Source: Acorus gramineus
Taxonomy: Eukaryota > Streptophyta > Magnoliopsida > Acorales > Acoraceae
Reading direction: 5' to 3'
DNA length: 64,000 nucleotides
Assembly (NCBI GenBank): GCA_030737835.1
Contig: CM060857.1
Location: forward strand, 12,907,496 to 12,971,495
Below, piece by piece: positions 24,315 through 35,710 of this stretch. The position numbers and the translations under genes are program-made. The notes beneath the pieces were generated by a model. The model ran no database searches, was not told the DNA's origin, and worked only from the letters and a program-made list of their open reading frames with translations. Each line of letters starts with the position of its first letter. Within the stretch, counting starts at the first letter, position 1.

Positions 24315-24541
24315 TTTTTCAAGTATCCATGTGTCTATGTGTGTGTGTATTTGGAGATTATTTTTTGTGGAGTTAATTTAATTTGTTGTAGATGATATAT
24401 ATTTTTTGTGATTTGATTTTTATATTTTTGTGGCTTTTAGATCTAATCTGAAATTTTTTTAAGAGTTATTTAATTTCATGCCAATATATAATTATGTTTT
24501 TAATTATGTCTTTTTCTTAAAAGGTGAGTATTGATATCAAT

Positions 24542-26913
24542 ATGGAAGGTGACAATGAGTGTATTGATGAATGTAATGATAATGGTGTGCCTGAAGTTGG
24601 TATGGCATTCGATTCTGAAGAGAGTGCATATCAATTTTACAACGCATATGCAAGATCAGTTGGATTTAGCATCCGAAGAAGTGGCGTATCAAAGTCCAAT
24701 GGTATAGTGACAAAGCGAAAATTTTGTTGTTCTAAAGAAGGGGTGAAAGGGGTTGATAAGCGAAAAGTCTTGCACCCGCAGCCGGATACAAGAACAGGAT
24801 GTGAGGCACATATAGTTATCATTTATCAGTCTTCTGGTGCGTATTGTGTCACTAAATTTGAACAAAACCACAATCATGATCTTGTAACAACTCCTTTGCG
24901 TCACAATTTGAGGTCTCACAGAAAAATTGAAAAGGCTCAAGCTGCTCAGGTTGATATTATAGATGGGTCAGGATTGGCACCAAAAACCGTTATGGATTTG
25001 ATGAGTGGACAAGTTGGAGGCAGAAGGAATCTTGGTTTTGTTCTAAATGATGTGAAGTCTTACTTGCGCACTAAAAGAGAAAGTAGAATGGAAAATGGTA
25101 TTGCGGGTGCTCTTTTTCAGTATTTCAACAACAAGCAACAGCAAGATCCATCATTCTTTTACTCAATGCAACTAGATGCCGATGAACAAATAACTAATGT
25201 GTTTTGGGCCGATTCTAGGTCTATTGTCGATTATGCATATTATGGTGATGTAATTTGTTTCGACACGACCTATCGCACAAATAATCATGGGAGGCCATTT
25301 GCACCATTCGTTGGAGTGAATAATCATAGACAAACAATTATTTTTGGTGGTGCATTGCTTTATGATGAGACAGCCGACTCATTTATTTGGTTATTTGAAA
25401 CTTTTCTTCAGGCAATGTCAGGGAGACGTCCGAAGACTATTCTAACAGATCAATCAGCGGCGATGGCCAAAGCTATTTTAGTTGTCCTACCAGAGACTCA
25501 TCATCGGCTATGTCTATGGCACTTGACCCAGAATGCAACAAAACATCTTGGACAACTTTATGCTATCGAAGGCTTCAGAAGTTCCTTCTATGCTTGTATT
25601 TATGGGTACGAGACGGAGGATGAATTTCTATATGCCTGGGATAACATGCTTGAGAAATACAATCTTCGAGATAATAAATGGCTTCAACAAACTTTTGTTG
25701 AGAAGGAGAAATGGGCTCTAGTGTATGGGAGAGACACATTCTGCGCGGATATGAAGAGTACACAACGTAGTGAAAGCTTCAATGCTCTTCTGAGACGCTA
25801 CCTGAACTCAAAGCATGATCCATTGCGTTTCTTTCAGCATTTTGATAGGGTTATGGATGATCGGCGTGAAAGTGAATTGAGTGCTGATTTCAAGATGATG
25901 AATACAGTCCCGGTAATTCCATTTAATGCTTTGATGATGACATGTGTCACAAAGGTTTACACGCCCGAGATATTTGAGTTATTTCAAGCAGAGTATGGAA
26001 AATTTTTGAATTGTTCTATCTACATTCATCGGGAGGTGGGACATATGATAGAGTACAAAGTTCGTAGAGATTGTGGCAGTGAAAGAACCATTTTTTATAA
26101 TTCATCTAATGAGATGGTCACTTGTAGCTGTAAAAAATTTGAATTTATGGGTATCCAGTGCTGTCATGTTCTAAAAGTTCTTGATCACAGAAATATTAAG
26201 GAGCTTCCACAACAATATATCTTGAAGAGGTGGACAAGATATGCAAAATCCGGTGTTGTGCATGATATGTGTTCTTCTTCAGTACAAGTTGATGCTATTT
26301 CTGATTTGGGAAGACGATTTCAACAATTAAGTCATGGTCTCATTCAAGTGGCATCCAAGGCATCTGAAACAGATCATTCAACAGAGCTACTTAAACGTCG
26401 CACAAAAGAGATAATGGAGGAGGTTGAGATAGATTTGCGGACATCATCTCAAAATTTGCAAGATGACAATGAGCAACATGAGGTAGAAAGCAATCTGAAC
26501 AATGAGATTGCTAAAGGCTTTAAAAGAAGAGGAAAGAAGACTGTGGGAGGGAAGCCTCAAAAAAGATGGATCGGCGCGTTGGAGAAGGGATCACGAGGTC
26601 AAAGCTCTCAAACTCAACGTGTGTCCCAACATGCGTCCCATATTGCGATTGAGAGCCCTCAAACATTTGCGCAAGGAATGAGAGCTCCCATAGTTGGGAA
26701 CTACGATAGCAGTCAAGGAATGACTTCAATGACTCAATTGCTTCAGGTACCCTTACTGTTTTTTTTTTGTCGTGGATGGAATTTATATTTCATATATACT
26801 TCAATGATGTTAAATGAATTCTATCGCAGGCACAGGAATCCCTTTTTTATCCTACTCAAATGAGTGAAACATCAAATTTTTCTGAAGAATGGAGGAGGAG
26901 CACAGATTTTTGA
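24542..26913 (+). CDS. FAR1-related MULE transposase (762 aa)
   Basis: Coding exons are 24542-26746 and 26830-26913 (GT-AG intron after CTTCAG; the last exon ends in TGA). The ATG at 24542 (MEGDNECIDE) is the first after the probable acceptor at 24523. Domains in order: FAR1-type WRKY-GCM1 zinc finger about 20-115 (Cys and HNHD residues), MULE/DDE transposase about 200-335 with Asp241 in FDTTY and Asp303 in LTDQS plus a Glu in the ETEDEF segment near 358-362, and SWIM zinc finger with Cys528, Cys530, Cys540 and His542. The tail is basic and low-complexity. It would bind the TIRs and cut the DNA. FHY3/FAR1 transcription factors derive from this family, but here the gene lies between TIRs, so it is a transposon gene, not a domesticated one. 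Confidence 0.93.
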
Positions 26914-28248
26914 TTGTCACGTGTAATGTTAATTTTTAAAATACACTAGTATACTTGATTTCATTTAATGAGTTCATCACAAAAATTAACATAGATAAAT
27001 TTATATTACAGGTACTAGATGGAATTTGGAGTCTTACACAATTCAAGGTTGTCTGGACTGCTTTTGTCTCTTGGAGTTGCATCAATTTCCATATTCAGTG
27101 GAGTGGAGTTGTCCTCAAACATTATAGTGTGTGTGTTCTGCATTTTGCGATTATATTATGTATTGTGGAATTCTGATTATATTATGTATTGTGGATTTCT
27201 GAATGTAGTGTGTTGAATTTCAAAATGTAATGTGTTGAATTTGAGGTGAAGAATTTGGGGGGGGGGGGGGGTTTGGCATAGATGGTTTTTCTCAGCTTTC
27301 TTATTTTCATCGTTGCACTGTGATATGTGCACTGGTTTGAGTTTGATCTTGTTTGAAATTGTAATTTAAACCACACATCCGAGCAGAAAAACTTCTAACA
27401 AGAATACACCATATCTTGGTTTTAAGTTAGACTGTTTGTGTCCATTTCTGAGACCAGGAAATGGAGACATGTCGCTACAACTTTATATAAGTGGTTCTGT
27501 GGTGCCATGTCTAAAGCAGGCAAGTATCCTTGTCAGCTCAACTCTTATAAGTGCATGCTAGTATAACTCTTTTATAAATTAGTAATTTGAGCAAATATTT
27601 TAAAAATGTAAAATTATGAAGTATCTAAGCTAATGTTGTTCAAAATCCATTTGGAAAAACTTCAGATAGAAATACGAAAGTTACATTTCATGAAGGAAGT
27701 TTTTTAGGTTCAGTGTTGCATGAGCACGAGGGAAAGACTGTGGCAGTTCAACACTCGATGCAAGTGCCATGTGTGGATTAGATATTTGAATGCCTCTTAC
27801 ATGATGACATTTGTAAAGTGTGAATGCATGTATAGTTAGATACATTTTTTGAATGTAGAACTGCAAAATAGGAAAAATCTATAAATGAAGTACGCTAAAG
27901 TTGAAATGACAAAGATATGAATGTTGTATGATGATTGATGTCTTTGAATTTTACAGCTTACTTAGATAACTAACACATGCTATGTGCAATTCCATTTGTC
28001 CCCCTGGTGTTATTGACATTTATATTCAAAGATCAACATCGTTAAGTTAAAAAGTTGGCAATGATACACACTCTGTTATGCTTCCTCTGTTATGCTTCCA
28101 GAAACATCAAAATGAAACATTCATACAAATACTAATTCAAATACAAACTTTCATAACCATACACGTTCCTTCAAACACAGATGTCCACAACCATAACCTA
28201 TTGTCCCAAATCAAAATTACAACTCCAAGGCATCAAAACCAACCAAAA
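26914..28248. other. Transposon interior between the two convergent genes
   Basis: AT-rich sequence holding the 3' UTR of the transposase and of the convergent gene. A G-run (15 G) lies near 27260. No further coding region is supported. A further downstream intron/exon of the transposase transcript (acceptor-like TATATTACAG near 27011) cannot be excluded but would be non-coding. Confidence 0.4.
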
Positions 28249-28665
28249 TTACATGTGATAAAATATGAGGATGAGAATTGTGAGAATCAGGACCAACAAG
28301 AAAATAGTACAACCGAACATAGCAAGTATGATATGAGTGATAGGCAAAACAACTGATGTAGGTGGGCATTCATGTGGATGTTGAGCTTGTACTACCTCTC
28401 TTTGCAGTGGATCAGTTTGGGAAATCATGCATGTAGGTGCTGAGCTTGAACTACCTCTCTTTGAAGAGGTCAGCAATGGAGTGGAATGGTCAGTAGTGGA
28501 GTGGACGGCATGCTTGGTAACAAATTCATTGGCCTCCTCAAGATTTTGGAAGCCCCTGAATATTGGCTCTCGAAACTCATGTATTTGTGCTTTGCATTCA
28601 GGCCAATTCGTATACACGCCCGGGGTCCTGCCTATTGCAACTGCGTAATACTTAAATTTTGCCAT
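28249..28665 (-). CDS. RNase H1 N-terminal (viroplasmin-like) domain protein with C-terminal membrane segment
   Basis: This is the second gene of the transposon, 138 aa, on the minus strand. Residues 4-49 fit the RNase H1 N-terminal/caulimovirus-VI-type fold: KYYAVAIGRTPGVY, a Trp in NWPECKAQI, then FRGFQNLEEANEF. That small domain binds RNA-DNA hybrids or double-stranded RNA and sits before RNase H in eukaryotic RNase H1. No RNase H catalytic domain follows. A Ser/Thr-rich linker (55-105) leads to a strongly hydrophobic stretch about 107-135 (IILAMF...LILIF), ending three residues before the stop, like a tail anchor. ATG at 28665 lies four bases after the acceptor ttgtag. The 5' UTR intron would run 28670-29650 to a donor in the right TIR. 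Function in transposition is unknown. Confidence 0.75.
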   Translation of the reverse strand: MAKFKYYAVAIGRTPGVYTNWPECKAQIHEFREPIFRGFQNLEEANEFVTKHAVHSTTDHSTPLLTSSKRGSSSSAPTCMISQTDPLQREVVQAQHPHECPPTSVVLPITHIILAMFGCTIFLLVLILTILILIFYHM

Positions 28666-28879
28666 GAACCTACAATAAAACATATCATTCATCTCATATC
28701 ATTCCAAAAATTAGTACATGACTCATACATGAACCAACTCAAATACTGAATCCACATGAGCATACATAAAAAACCCAATGAACCAAACTATCAAAAATTA
28801 AAGTTCTGGGAGATCTACATAGAAACCATTTAGTTATAACCTAAAATAAGTCTTATAAAAAAATACAATGAACATTTGC

Positions 28880-29965
28880 AGAAACAAGATCAAAGAATGC
28901 ACATTTATCTAGATCAACAAAAGGCACACATTTTGAAAATCACTCATAAACAAAGAACCATATATTAAGACACCCACAAATCACACCCACCAAAACAGTG
29001 TAATTCCTCAAGCTCAATCTGAATTTTTTTTTCACTTGTACCAACTACACAATCTTGTCTAACTCACCCAATACTCGAAGGAGTAATTACTCAACAACCC
29101 AAACTGGCTGTTCTATTATAACCTAAAAGGTGAGTTTTTTTTATATACAATGAACATTTCACAGAATTAGTACACATTTTTGTTTGGATCAACCAAAGGC
29201 AAACACATTGAAAATCACCCATAAACACAGAATCAGACTACATCAACCCACCAAAACAGTGTAATTCATCAAGCTTAAAAAAAAAAAAATTAAAATTTAA
29301 GTAAAACTTCAGAGCCAAGAATGTCTTCTCCTCAACATCTCTCCTCTTCTGCTGCACACACCATTCTCCCCTCTGTTTTTATTTTATCTCCCCTCTGTTT
29401 TTCACTCTCTCTAAAACCCCAAAACCCATCAACTCCTACTCTACTTCAGACACTAACAATCTCAACCAACCTACCCCTCTCTTTCTCTCTCTCTTCTTGT
29501 TCATCTGTTCCAACCCAAAATACAATCATGGATTCTCGACTACCTCGTCAACCCTGGCCACCTCCACAGTCCTTCCCCTCTTGAATGCCCACCTCAACCC
29601 AAACACCCAAACCCCAAGACAGCATTATTAACAAAGGAACATAAGAATACCTTCGGATTTTGATCACAGGGTTCGGAAGGGGGACAGGGGCGGTCGGCGG
29701 TTGCTGCTCGGTGCTCGTCGGACAAGGGCGGTCTGCGGTTGTTGCTTGGTGGTTGGAGGCAGTCGGTGGTTTCGAAAGAGGGGTTAGGGTTTGTGGTTTG
29801 TTTTGAGGGAGGATAGAGAGAGCGATTGTAGACGGTTGTGATCACAGACGGAAGGAGTCTGTGAAGTTGCCATCACGTGAGAGCACGTGATAAACTTGCC
29901 ACGTGTCGTCTTCCTATTAGTCGGAACAGAGAAACTCTGTTATTTCGGAACAGAGGTTCCGAACC
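28880..29965 (-). repeat. Right terminal inverted repeat with mirrored promoter and 5' UTR exon
   Basis: Inverted copy of the left TIR. On the minus strand it contains the same ATCCGAAG/gtattc donor (gt at 29649-29650), which would splice to the acceptor at 28670 in front of the second gene. It has an extra ~15-bp TTTTTATTTTATCTCC-type insertion near 29375 relative to the left copy. Confidence 0.85.
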
Positions 29966-29966
29966 A

Positions 29967-30399
29967 TTTGTATTTACCTTTTTCTGTTGGTGGGTCCTAT
30001 ATTTCTATATTATTATATGTATGTACAAGAGTAAGTTTTTGTGTTCTTGTCCAAACCCATTTTTATCGTGTAATGTTTGTGTTTTTACCTCCCGAATTGT
30101 TGAAAATAAATAAATATTAGTATTTTAACTTATTTAAAAATTATGTTATTTCATTCAAATTATTTTATTAATATAAAAATAACACAAATGTCAAATTATG
30201 TTATCATCTCTCAAGACTAAGAAGATTTAATGATAAATTATTTTTTTCACATTTCATTCGAATCTTATTTTATATAATAAATAAACAATAATAAATTATT
30301 AAAATAACTAACAACACAATTAATTAAATATATATAAAAAATGATATATGTTTAAGCCATTTATACTGAAATAATAATTAAAATACCACCCAATGCCTC
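29967..30399 (+). repeat. Right copy of the long direct repeat flanking the Mutator-like element
   Basis: It begins TTTGTATTTACCTTTTTC and ends ACCACCCAATGCCTC, then continues into the upstream region of the TMEM115-like gene. It matches 22818-23241 in the same orientation. Confidence 0.95.
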
Positions 30400-30609
30400 A
30401 GTGATGTTCCAAAACTACCCCTGCCTGACAACGATATTTACCGACGTCGTACAATAATTTTTCATCCATTCCCAAAGTACACTCTCGCTCTTCAGATCCA
30501 AAAATTTTCGTCCCAAATTTGGAAGAAAAAAAAGTCTCTTGAAAGTCATGTAAATGCACTTTTCGTGAAGAGAGAGAGAGAGAGTCCAAAAACCGATTCG
30601 GAACTATCG

Positions 30610-33600
30610 ATGGATCGTTCGCTCGCCCAGCAAGTAAGATCAAATCGTTTCCCCATTTTTTTTTTAATTATGATCTTCATTTTTGTGGCTCAAACAATCG
30701 ACTTTGATCGGATCTTGTTCGCGATCTGGATAACAGAGACAGCCTTGACAGTGCTATCACCCTCGCAGGGCAACAGCTTCTTCACCGGGATCACCCGCCT
30801 CTGCAAAGGCCTCGCAGTGGTGCTTGTCGCAGGATATGCTCTTCTCCAGATCTTCCCTTCCGCGTCTGCCTATCTCGCGCTCATCCCTGCAAGGTTTAGA
30901 TTTTTTTTTCCAAAACGATTCTGGTTTTTCCTTTCTTGAATTGGTGTTTGAAAGTGGATCATCTGTTGTGAGGGCTTAGGGTTTTTGAGATTTGGAATTG
31001 GAAGTGCTAATCGATGTGTTTTGTTTTGATTTCTTGCTCTAATTCATTTGTTTGTTTAAGGTACATTGGCATTCGTCGTTAAGTGTTTCAGGATGTCTTG
31101 CTTTGTGTGGGATTACAAGATGCGATTTGAAATCTACTTGCATGGTTTGATTGTCTGGGATTGTTAGTTTTTTTTTTTTTTTTTGGTTGATGTTGGGCCT
31201 GATAAACCATTCACATAACATGGTTTCTTCTGCCGTGTGTGAATATGTGATTTGCTTACATTGCAGTTTCATGTGTGATTCAAAAAATTTGGTTTGTTAA
31301 TATAACACATAGCAGGAATTATTGTCTTACCTGAAGAGAGAAAATGTAACAAACTAGATGGCACATACTAAATCAGATGTTTTAGTGTCTGATATTATAT
31401 TGTTCAGAGTTTGGGAATGTTATTGTTATGGGGGTGGGTTTTTTATGATTATACGGGTGATGGACAGTCACATCATATTCAAGGAACGTAACTGCTTAAG
31501 CAACATACGATGTTGTTGATATTTAATTGTGCAGCTGTTGAAAACTATTGAAAATGTTGCCAGATTTGAGAATCTTTATGAATGACTTCATTGAAGGCCT
31601 GATGTACTTGTGCTATATGTTGGAATAGCAGTATTGGCTTTTGGAAGAACAACAAGAAATAGTCATAAAGAAAAATACTACTATCCACACGAACAATTTC
31701 AGCTCAGTTCTTCTCTCTTTTTTGAGCTGTCGTATTTAGCTATTAGAAAAAATGAAAAACCACAAAAAAGAGTGTGATCAGTAAGATGGGACTATGATGT
31801 TAGGCTATCAGCTGTGCAAATTCACAACAGCATGCCATTCTTGCTGAACTTGGATTTTAACAGATCTTTTAACAAAGGGAGATGAATAGTGTTTTATTTC
31901 TTTATGTTTGTGTAAATAAGTTTTCCAATCTACATGTCTGCAGAAATATGTTTCTTATATTATGTGTGTTATCAACTATAATATTGTGCAGCTATGCATT
32001 TCATAATTGTTACCATGATGTAATATTGAATGGGTATCATGCATGTATTCTGCATGCAGAGTGAAATCGTCATGTGAGTTTACCTTGATCATTAATCAGC
32101 TAATTTTCTCTTCATGGGATTGATTTTGCAGGACAATCCCATTTGGTTGGAATCTCATAACAGCTGGTTATATTGAGCAGTCGCTTGCTGGGGTGGGCAC
32201 CATTCTCATTACTTTCTTTATTTTGTTTCTCCTTTATTTTGGTTGTGTAGATGTGAGTTGTGAATGATCTGCTTCTAGAATATATCTTTTCTGTATTGTT
32301 TGTTGTGAAGGTGTGACAGTGTGCTGCAATGCTGTAATGTATTATTTTTTGTGTTGATAGTTTTCTTGCTCTATCCTTCATCTTTATGTTGGAAAGGCTT
32401 CTGATTTTTGTTAAGTTTAGACAAAATCTGGCATATAACAGAAACAAGAGAATGAAGAACTATTTGCATGGTTTTTGCTGAGATGTTATTTTCCTTCCAA
32501 AGCAAATCTTCAGTTTTCATAGTCATTTTGTAAACATGGTTTTAACTTCTACTTTGATGCATCAATTTAATTTATGAGTACGCCAGTCATTACCTCATTG
32601 TTTGTCCACAATAAAGGGATCTATTTTTCTTTTGGTACTTGAGCTTTTTGTTGCGTCTGTTATAAATTTTTTTTTGAGTCTCATTTTACTGATAATGTCT
32701 TGCATAATAGATATCTAATATTGTAGACAGAAATATTTGATCTTCTGTGTGACTTGCTGCAGGTGGTCATCAGTACAATTGGTCTTCTTTTTATTGGGAA
32801 GTTGCTAGAACCAATTTGGGGATCCCGGGAGTTCTTGAAGTTCATTTTTGTGGTCAACTTTCTGACTTCCATCTGTGTTTTCATCACTGCTATTTCTCTT
32901 TACTATATAACAAGACAGGAAAGCTTCCTGTAAGTATTTTCCATGCTTCAGAAACTATTTCTAATGCATATGTTGTAACATGAACCTATAAAATAAATTC
33001 ACTGACTGTTAGTTGCTCCATTTCAGAGATAATTGGCAGATGCATACCATAATTTCATTGTTATTATATCTTGTTGCACTGGATATTCATGGATGCCCAT
33101 GTTCTACTAGGCTTCAACATCAGTTTAGTTAGCAGAGCAGATAATTTTGCGAGTGCACCTACATGGACCGCATATATTCATCTGTTGTACCTTTTTTTCC
33201 CACCTGGTTATCCAAAACAAATAATTGTACAATAGCTGCATAGCTACATATACTGACAACCACAGATTACAGAAAAACGGAGAAATATTAATGTTTCACT
33301 TCATTGTATTCAGTTTAAAAACATACTCTTTTTTTTTTCCTTCTTTTTGGCAGGTATACACCTCTGTCTGGCTTCCATGGGGTCCTTGCAGGGTTCCTGG
33401 TGGGCATCAAACAAATAATACCAGATCAAGAACTGAGTCTTTTCTTTGTGTTAAAGATCAAAGCAAAGGTACTTTGCAAAATTACACACCTCTCACCCAT
33501 TGGAAAAGTAGCATTATTTGTCTATCAAGAGGTTTATATAGTGCTTAATGAGAACACTCTTTTGCAGTGAATATGTAACAAATACTTTTTTTTTCCATTG

Positions 33601-34455
33601 CCCAGTGGATGCCATCGCTTGCTATATTGGTTGCAATTATAGCATGCTTCGTTACGTCTGAGTCAGCATCCTATCTTCCAACATTTATATTTGGCACCTA
33701 CATAAGCTGGATATACCTACGATACCTCCAGAGGAGGCCAGAGACAAGCCTCAAAGGGGACCCAAGCGATGAGTTCGCCTTCTCCACATTCTTCCCGGAA
33801 TTTTTGCGGTAGAGCAGATCTTATTCACTTGCACTTTCTTCCTCATTGAAAGGTTTATATCATGTGATTATATGACTTAAGATGCTTCTCAAACTGGGAT
33901 TTCAGGCCAGTTTTGGATCCCATTGCATCAGTATTCGATCGGTTATTTTGTGGAAGATCTGAAACGACAACTGAAAGCAAAGGTCAAACACTGGGTGGTG
34001 CACCATTGCCTGGTTCTGATCCTATTGAAGCATCCAGGAGAAGGTAATTTGTACTTTCGACCTGTCAGGTTTGGCCTGAAAATGCGTCATATGAAATCCA
34101 ACAACATAATTTCTCTAATCCACATTTCCGAAAACTAATTACTTGGTTTTCTCTTTAATTTTCGAATAAAATGAAAACTGATATTGAGTTCAGTCTCCAA
34201 TAAGAGAACTGAAAAAAAAAAACTTTCACGATCTTCAAATGTTTTGCATGTGAAATTGCCACGAGACAGACGATCCTGATGGGATCCAGCAATGATGAGA
34301 TTCTGTTTTTCATGCATAAATTGAAAAAAATTTCTCACTTCTACTTCAGAGAACGGGGGGCACGGGCCTTGGAACAAAGATTAGCACCTGAAAAGCTTTC
34401 TGCAGTGGAGATCCTGAAGAGCACGCCACATGAAGACGCTGCGGAGAATGTCTGA
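30610..34455 (+). CDS. TMEM115/rhomboid-like multi-pass membrane protein, 8 exons
   Basis: Exons: 30610-30633, then about 30769-30893 (alternative acceptor 30739), 32132-32192, 32763-32929, 33354-33468, 33606-33808, 33906-34043, 34350-34455; about 312 aa. The product resembles plant homologues of TMEM115, a rhomboid-like pseudoprotease of the Golgi involved in retrograde traffic. Features seen: hydrophobic segment LAVVLVAGYALLQ, IPFGWNLITAGYIEQS, VVISTIGLLFIGKLLEPIWG, FVVNFLTSICVFITAI, GFHGVLAGFLVG, SLAILVAIIACFV and a C-terminal cytosolic tail with FLRPVLDPIA and SRRRERGARALEQRL. Rhomboid Ser/His dyad is not evident. The first intron is uncertain because reading straight through from the ATG also stays open. 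The ATG lies only 210 bp downstream of the flanking direct repeat of the transposon, so the insertion may affect its promoter. Confidence 0.88.
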
Positions 34456-35710
34456 AGAAACCTTTAAGGGTCTTCCCAAGTTCCAGTTTTTCACCCACTA
34501 TAATATGTGGTTCTGTGGGAGGATAGTTTGTATTTCACCATGCTGTTGTCCATATATGAAGAGAATATACCAACCATTTCGTGATCAAAGTGTAGTTGTT
34601 TGGAATATACTGAAAGTCTCTTATTTGTCATTCCATTGCACATCATGAGCACATGTTTATGAATGAATTAGTAACTATGTTTAGTTTTCCATAAGCAAGC
34701 ATCTTCATAATCTATATCTAAATTTATATCTATATCTATATATCTACAGCAGAAGTATGAGTTGAAGGTGATGCATTTTTGGATAATTTTACTCTAAAAT
34801 TAATAAAAGTATATTTTTGTTCATCAACAGTCTAATCCATGTATCTTAGATTTTCTCTAACAAAATATTTTTTGTTATTTTTCATATAATAAACAATATT
34901 TATAATATATCTAATAATATTTAAGCTACTTTTTTTTACAAAAACATCTTTTTGTTATGAACGAATATGATTTTGAACATATTTAATAATATGTATACTG
35001 ACTGTCGAATACCATTCTATGTATTATGTATTAGTGTAATATTCTTAATATAATGAAATGATATCAGTAATAGTGTAATTTACTGACATATAATATTAAA
35101 TAATACTAACATTAATTCCCATAATAATGTTAATCCCATAACAATATTAAAATAATCATTAGTAAATATAAAGTAAATTACTGTTTTTAAAAAGTTACAT
35201 TGGTTATATAATATACTTGTCATATACTAGATTTCATTTCACAAAATATGATATTGAAAAAGAAACAAATAGTGTAAGATTTATTATTTGTAAAATTCAT
35301 CAACAAACATTATGTAATAATACTATATTTTCTCTAAAAATTATCATATGAAAAAAAATTGGTATAACAATGGTGTAAAATCAGATTAAATACCTATTTA
35401 TCCTAATATTCATTTGAATCTAATATCATTTAATATTTGTTTAATATTCATTTAATAAATTCAGTTTAAATTTAATAATATTCATTTGGATAAGCAAGAA
35501 TATTCATCAACAAATCACGTTCAAAGCAATTCACGTGCGACGCACATATATAATAACTAAACCTTAAAAATGATGCAAGGGTGTAATAACTAGAAATTAG
35601 GAATACCGTGGTTTAAAAACCACTTATTTGGGTTTTCTTATATTTTTCAATGCATTCACAAAGGAAAATAGAAGGGCTCTGCACAGGGTGGCACATCCAA
35701 GCACTTAAAT
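34456..35710. other. AT-rich intergenic region between convergent genes
   Basis: Holds the 3' UTRs of the TMEM115-like gene and of beta-cyanoalanine synthase. The rest is very AT-rich, with many ATATT and TAATA words, and shows no gene. Confidence 0.5.

Larger units (their letters stand above)
23243..29965. mobile_element. Mutator-like (MULE) transposon with ~1.1-kb TIRs and two genes
   Basis: The element begins GGTTCGGAACCTCTGTTCCG and its right end is the inverted copy. The terminal inverted repeats span 23243-24314 and 28880-29965 and are highly similar throughout. Inside are a plus-strand FAR1/MULE transposase gene and a convergent minus-strand gene for an RNase H1 N-terminal-domain protein with a membrane tail. 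Long TIRs, a MULE transposase with SWIM zinc finger and two convergent genes match the general plan of MuDR/Jittery-type elements. The usual 9-11-bp target duplication is absent: the flanking 9-mers AATGCCTCG and ATTTGTATT differ. The flanks are instead direct repeats of about 430 bp. The transposase frame is open, so the element could be recently active. Confidence 0.93.

Noticed and set aside
28078-28356. Plus-strand open frame overlapping the second transposon gene
   Set aside because: Opposite-strand shadow; the minus frame has a recognisable domain and correct splice signal.
22818-30399. Long direct repeats considered as LTRs of a retrotransposon
   Set aside because: No TG...CA ends, primer-binding site or polypurine tract, and the enclosed DNA has its own inverted repeats and a DNA transposase.
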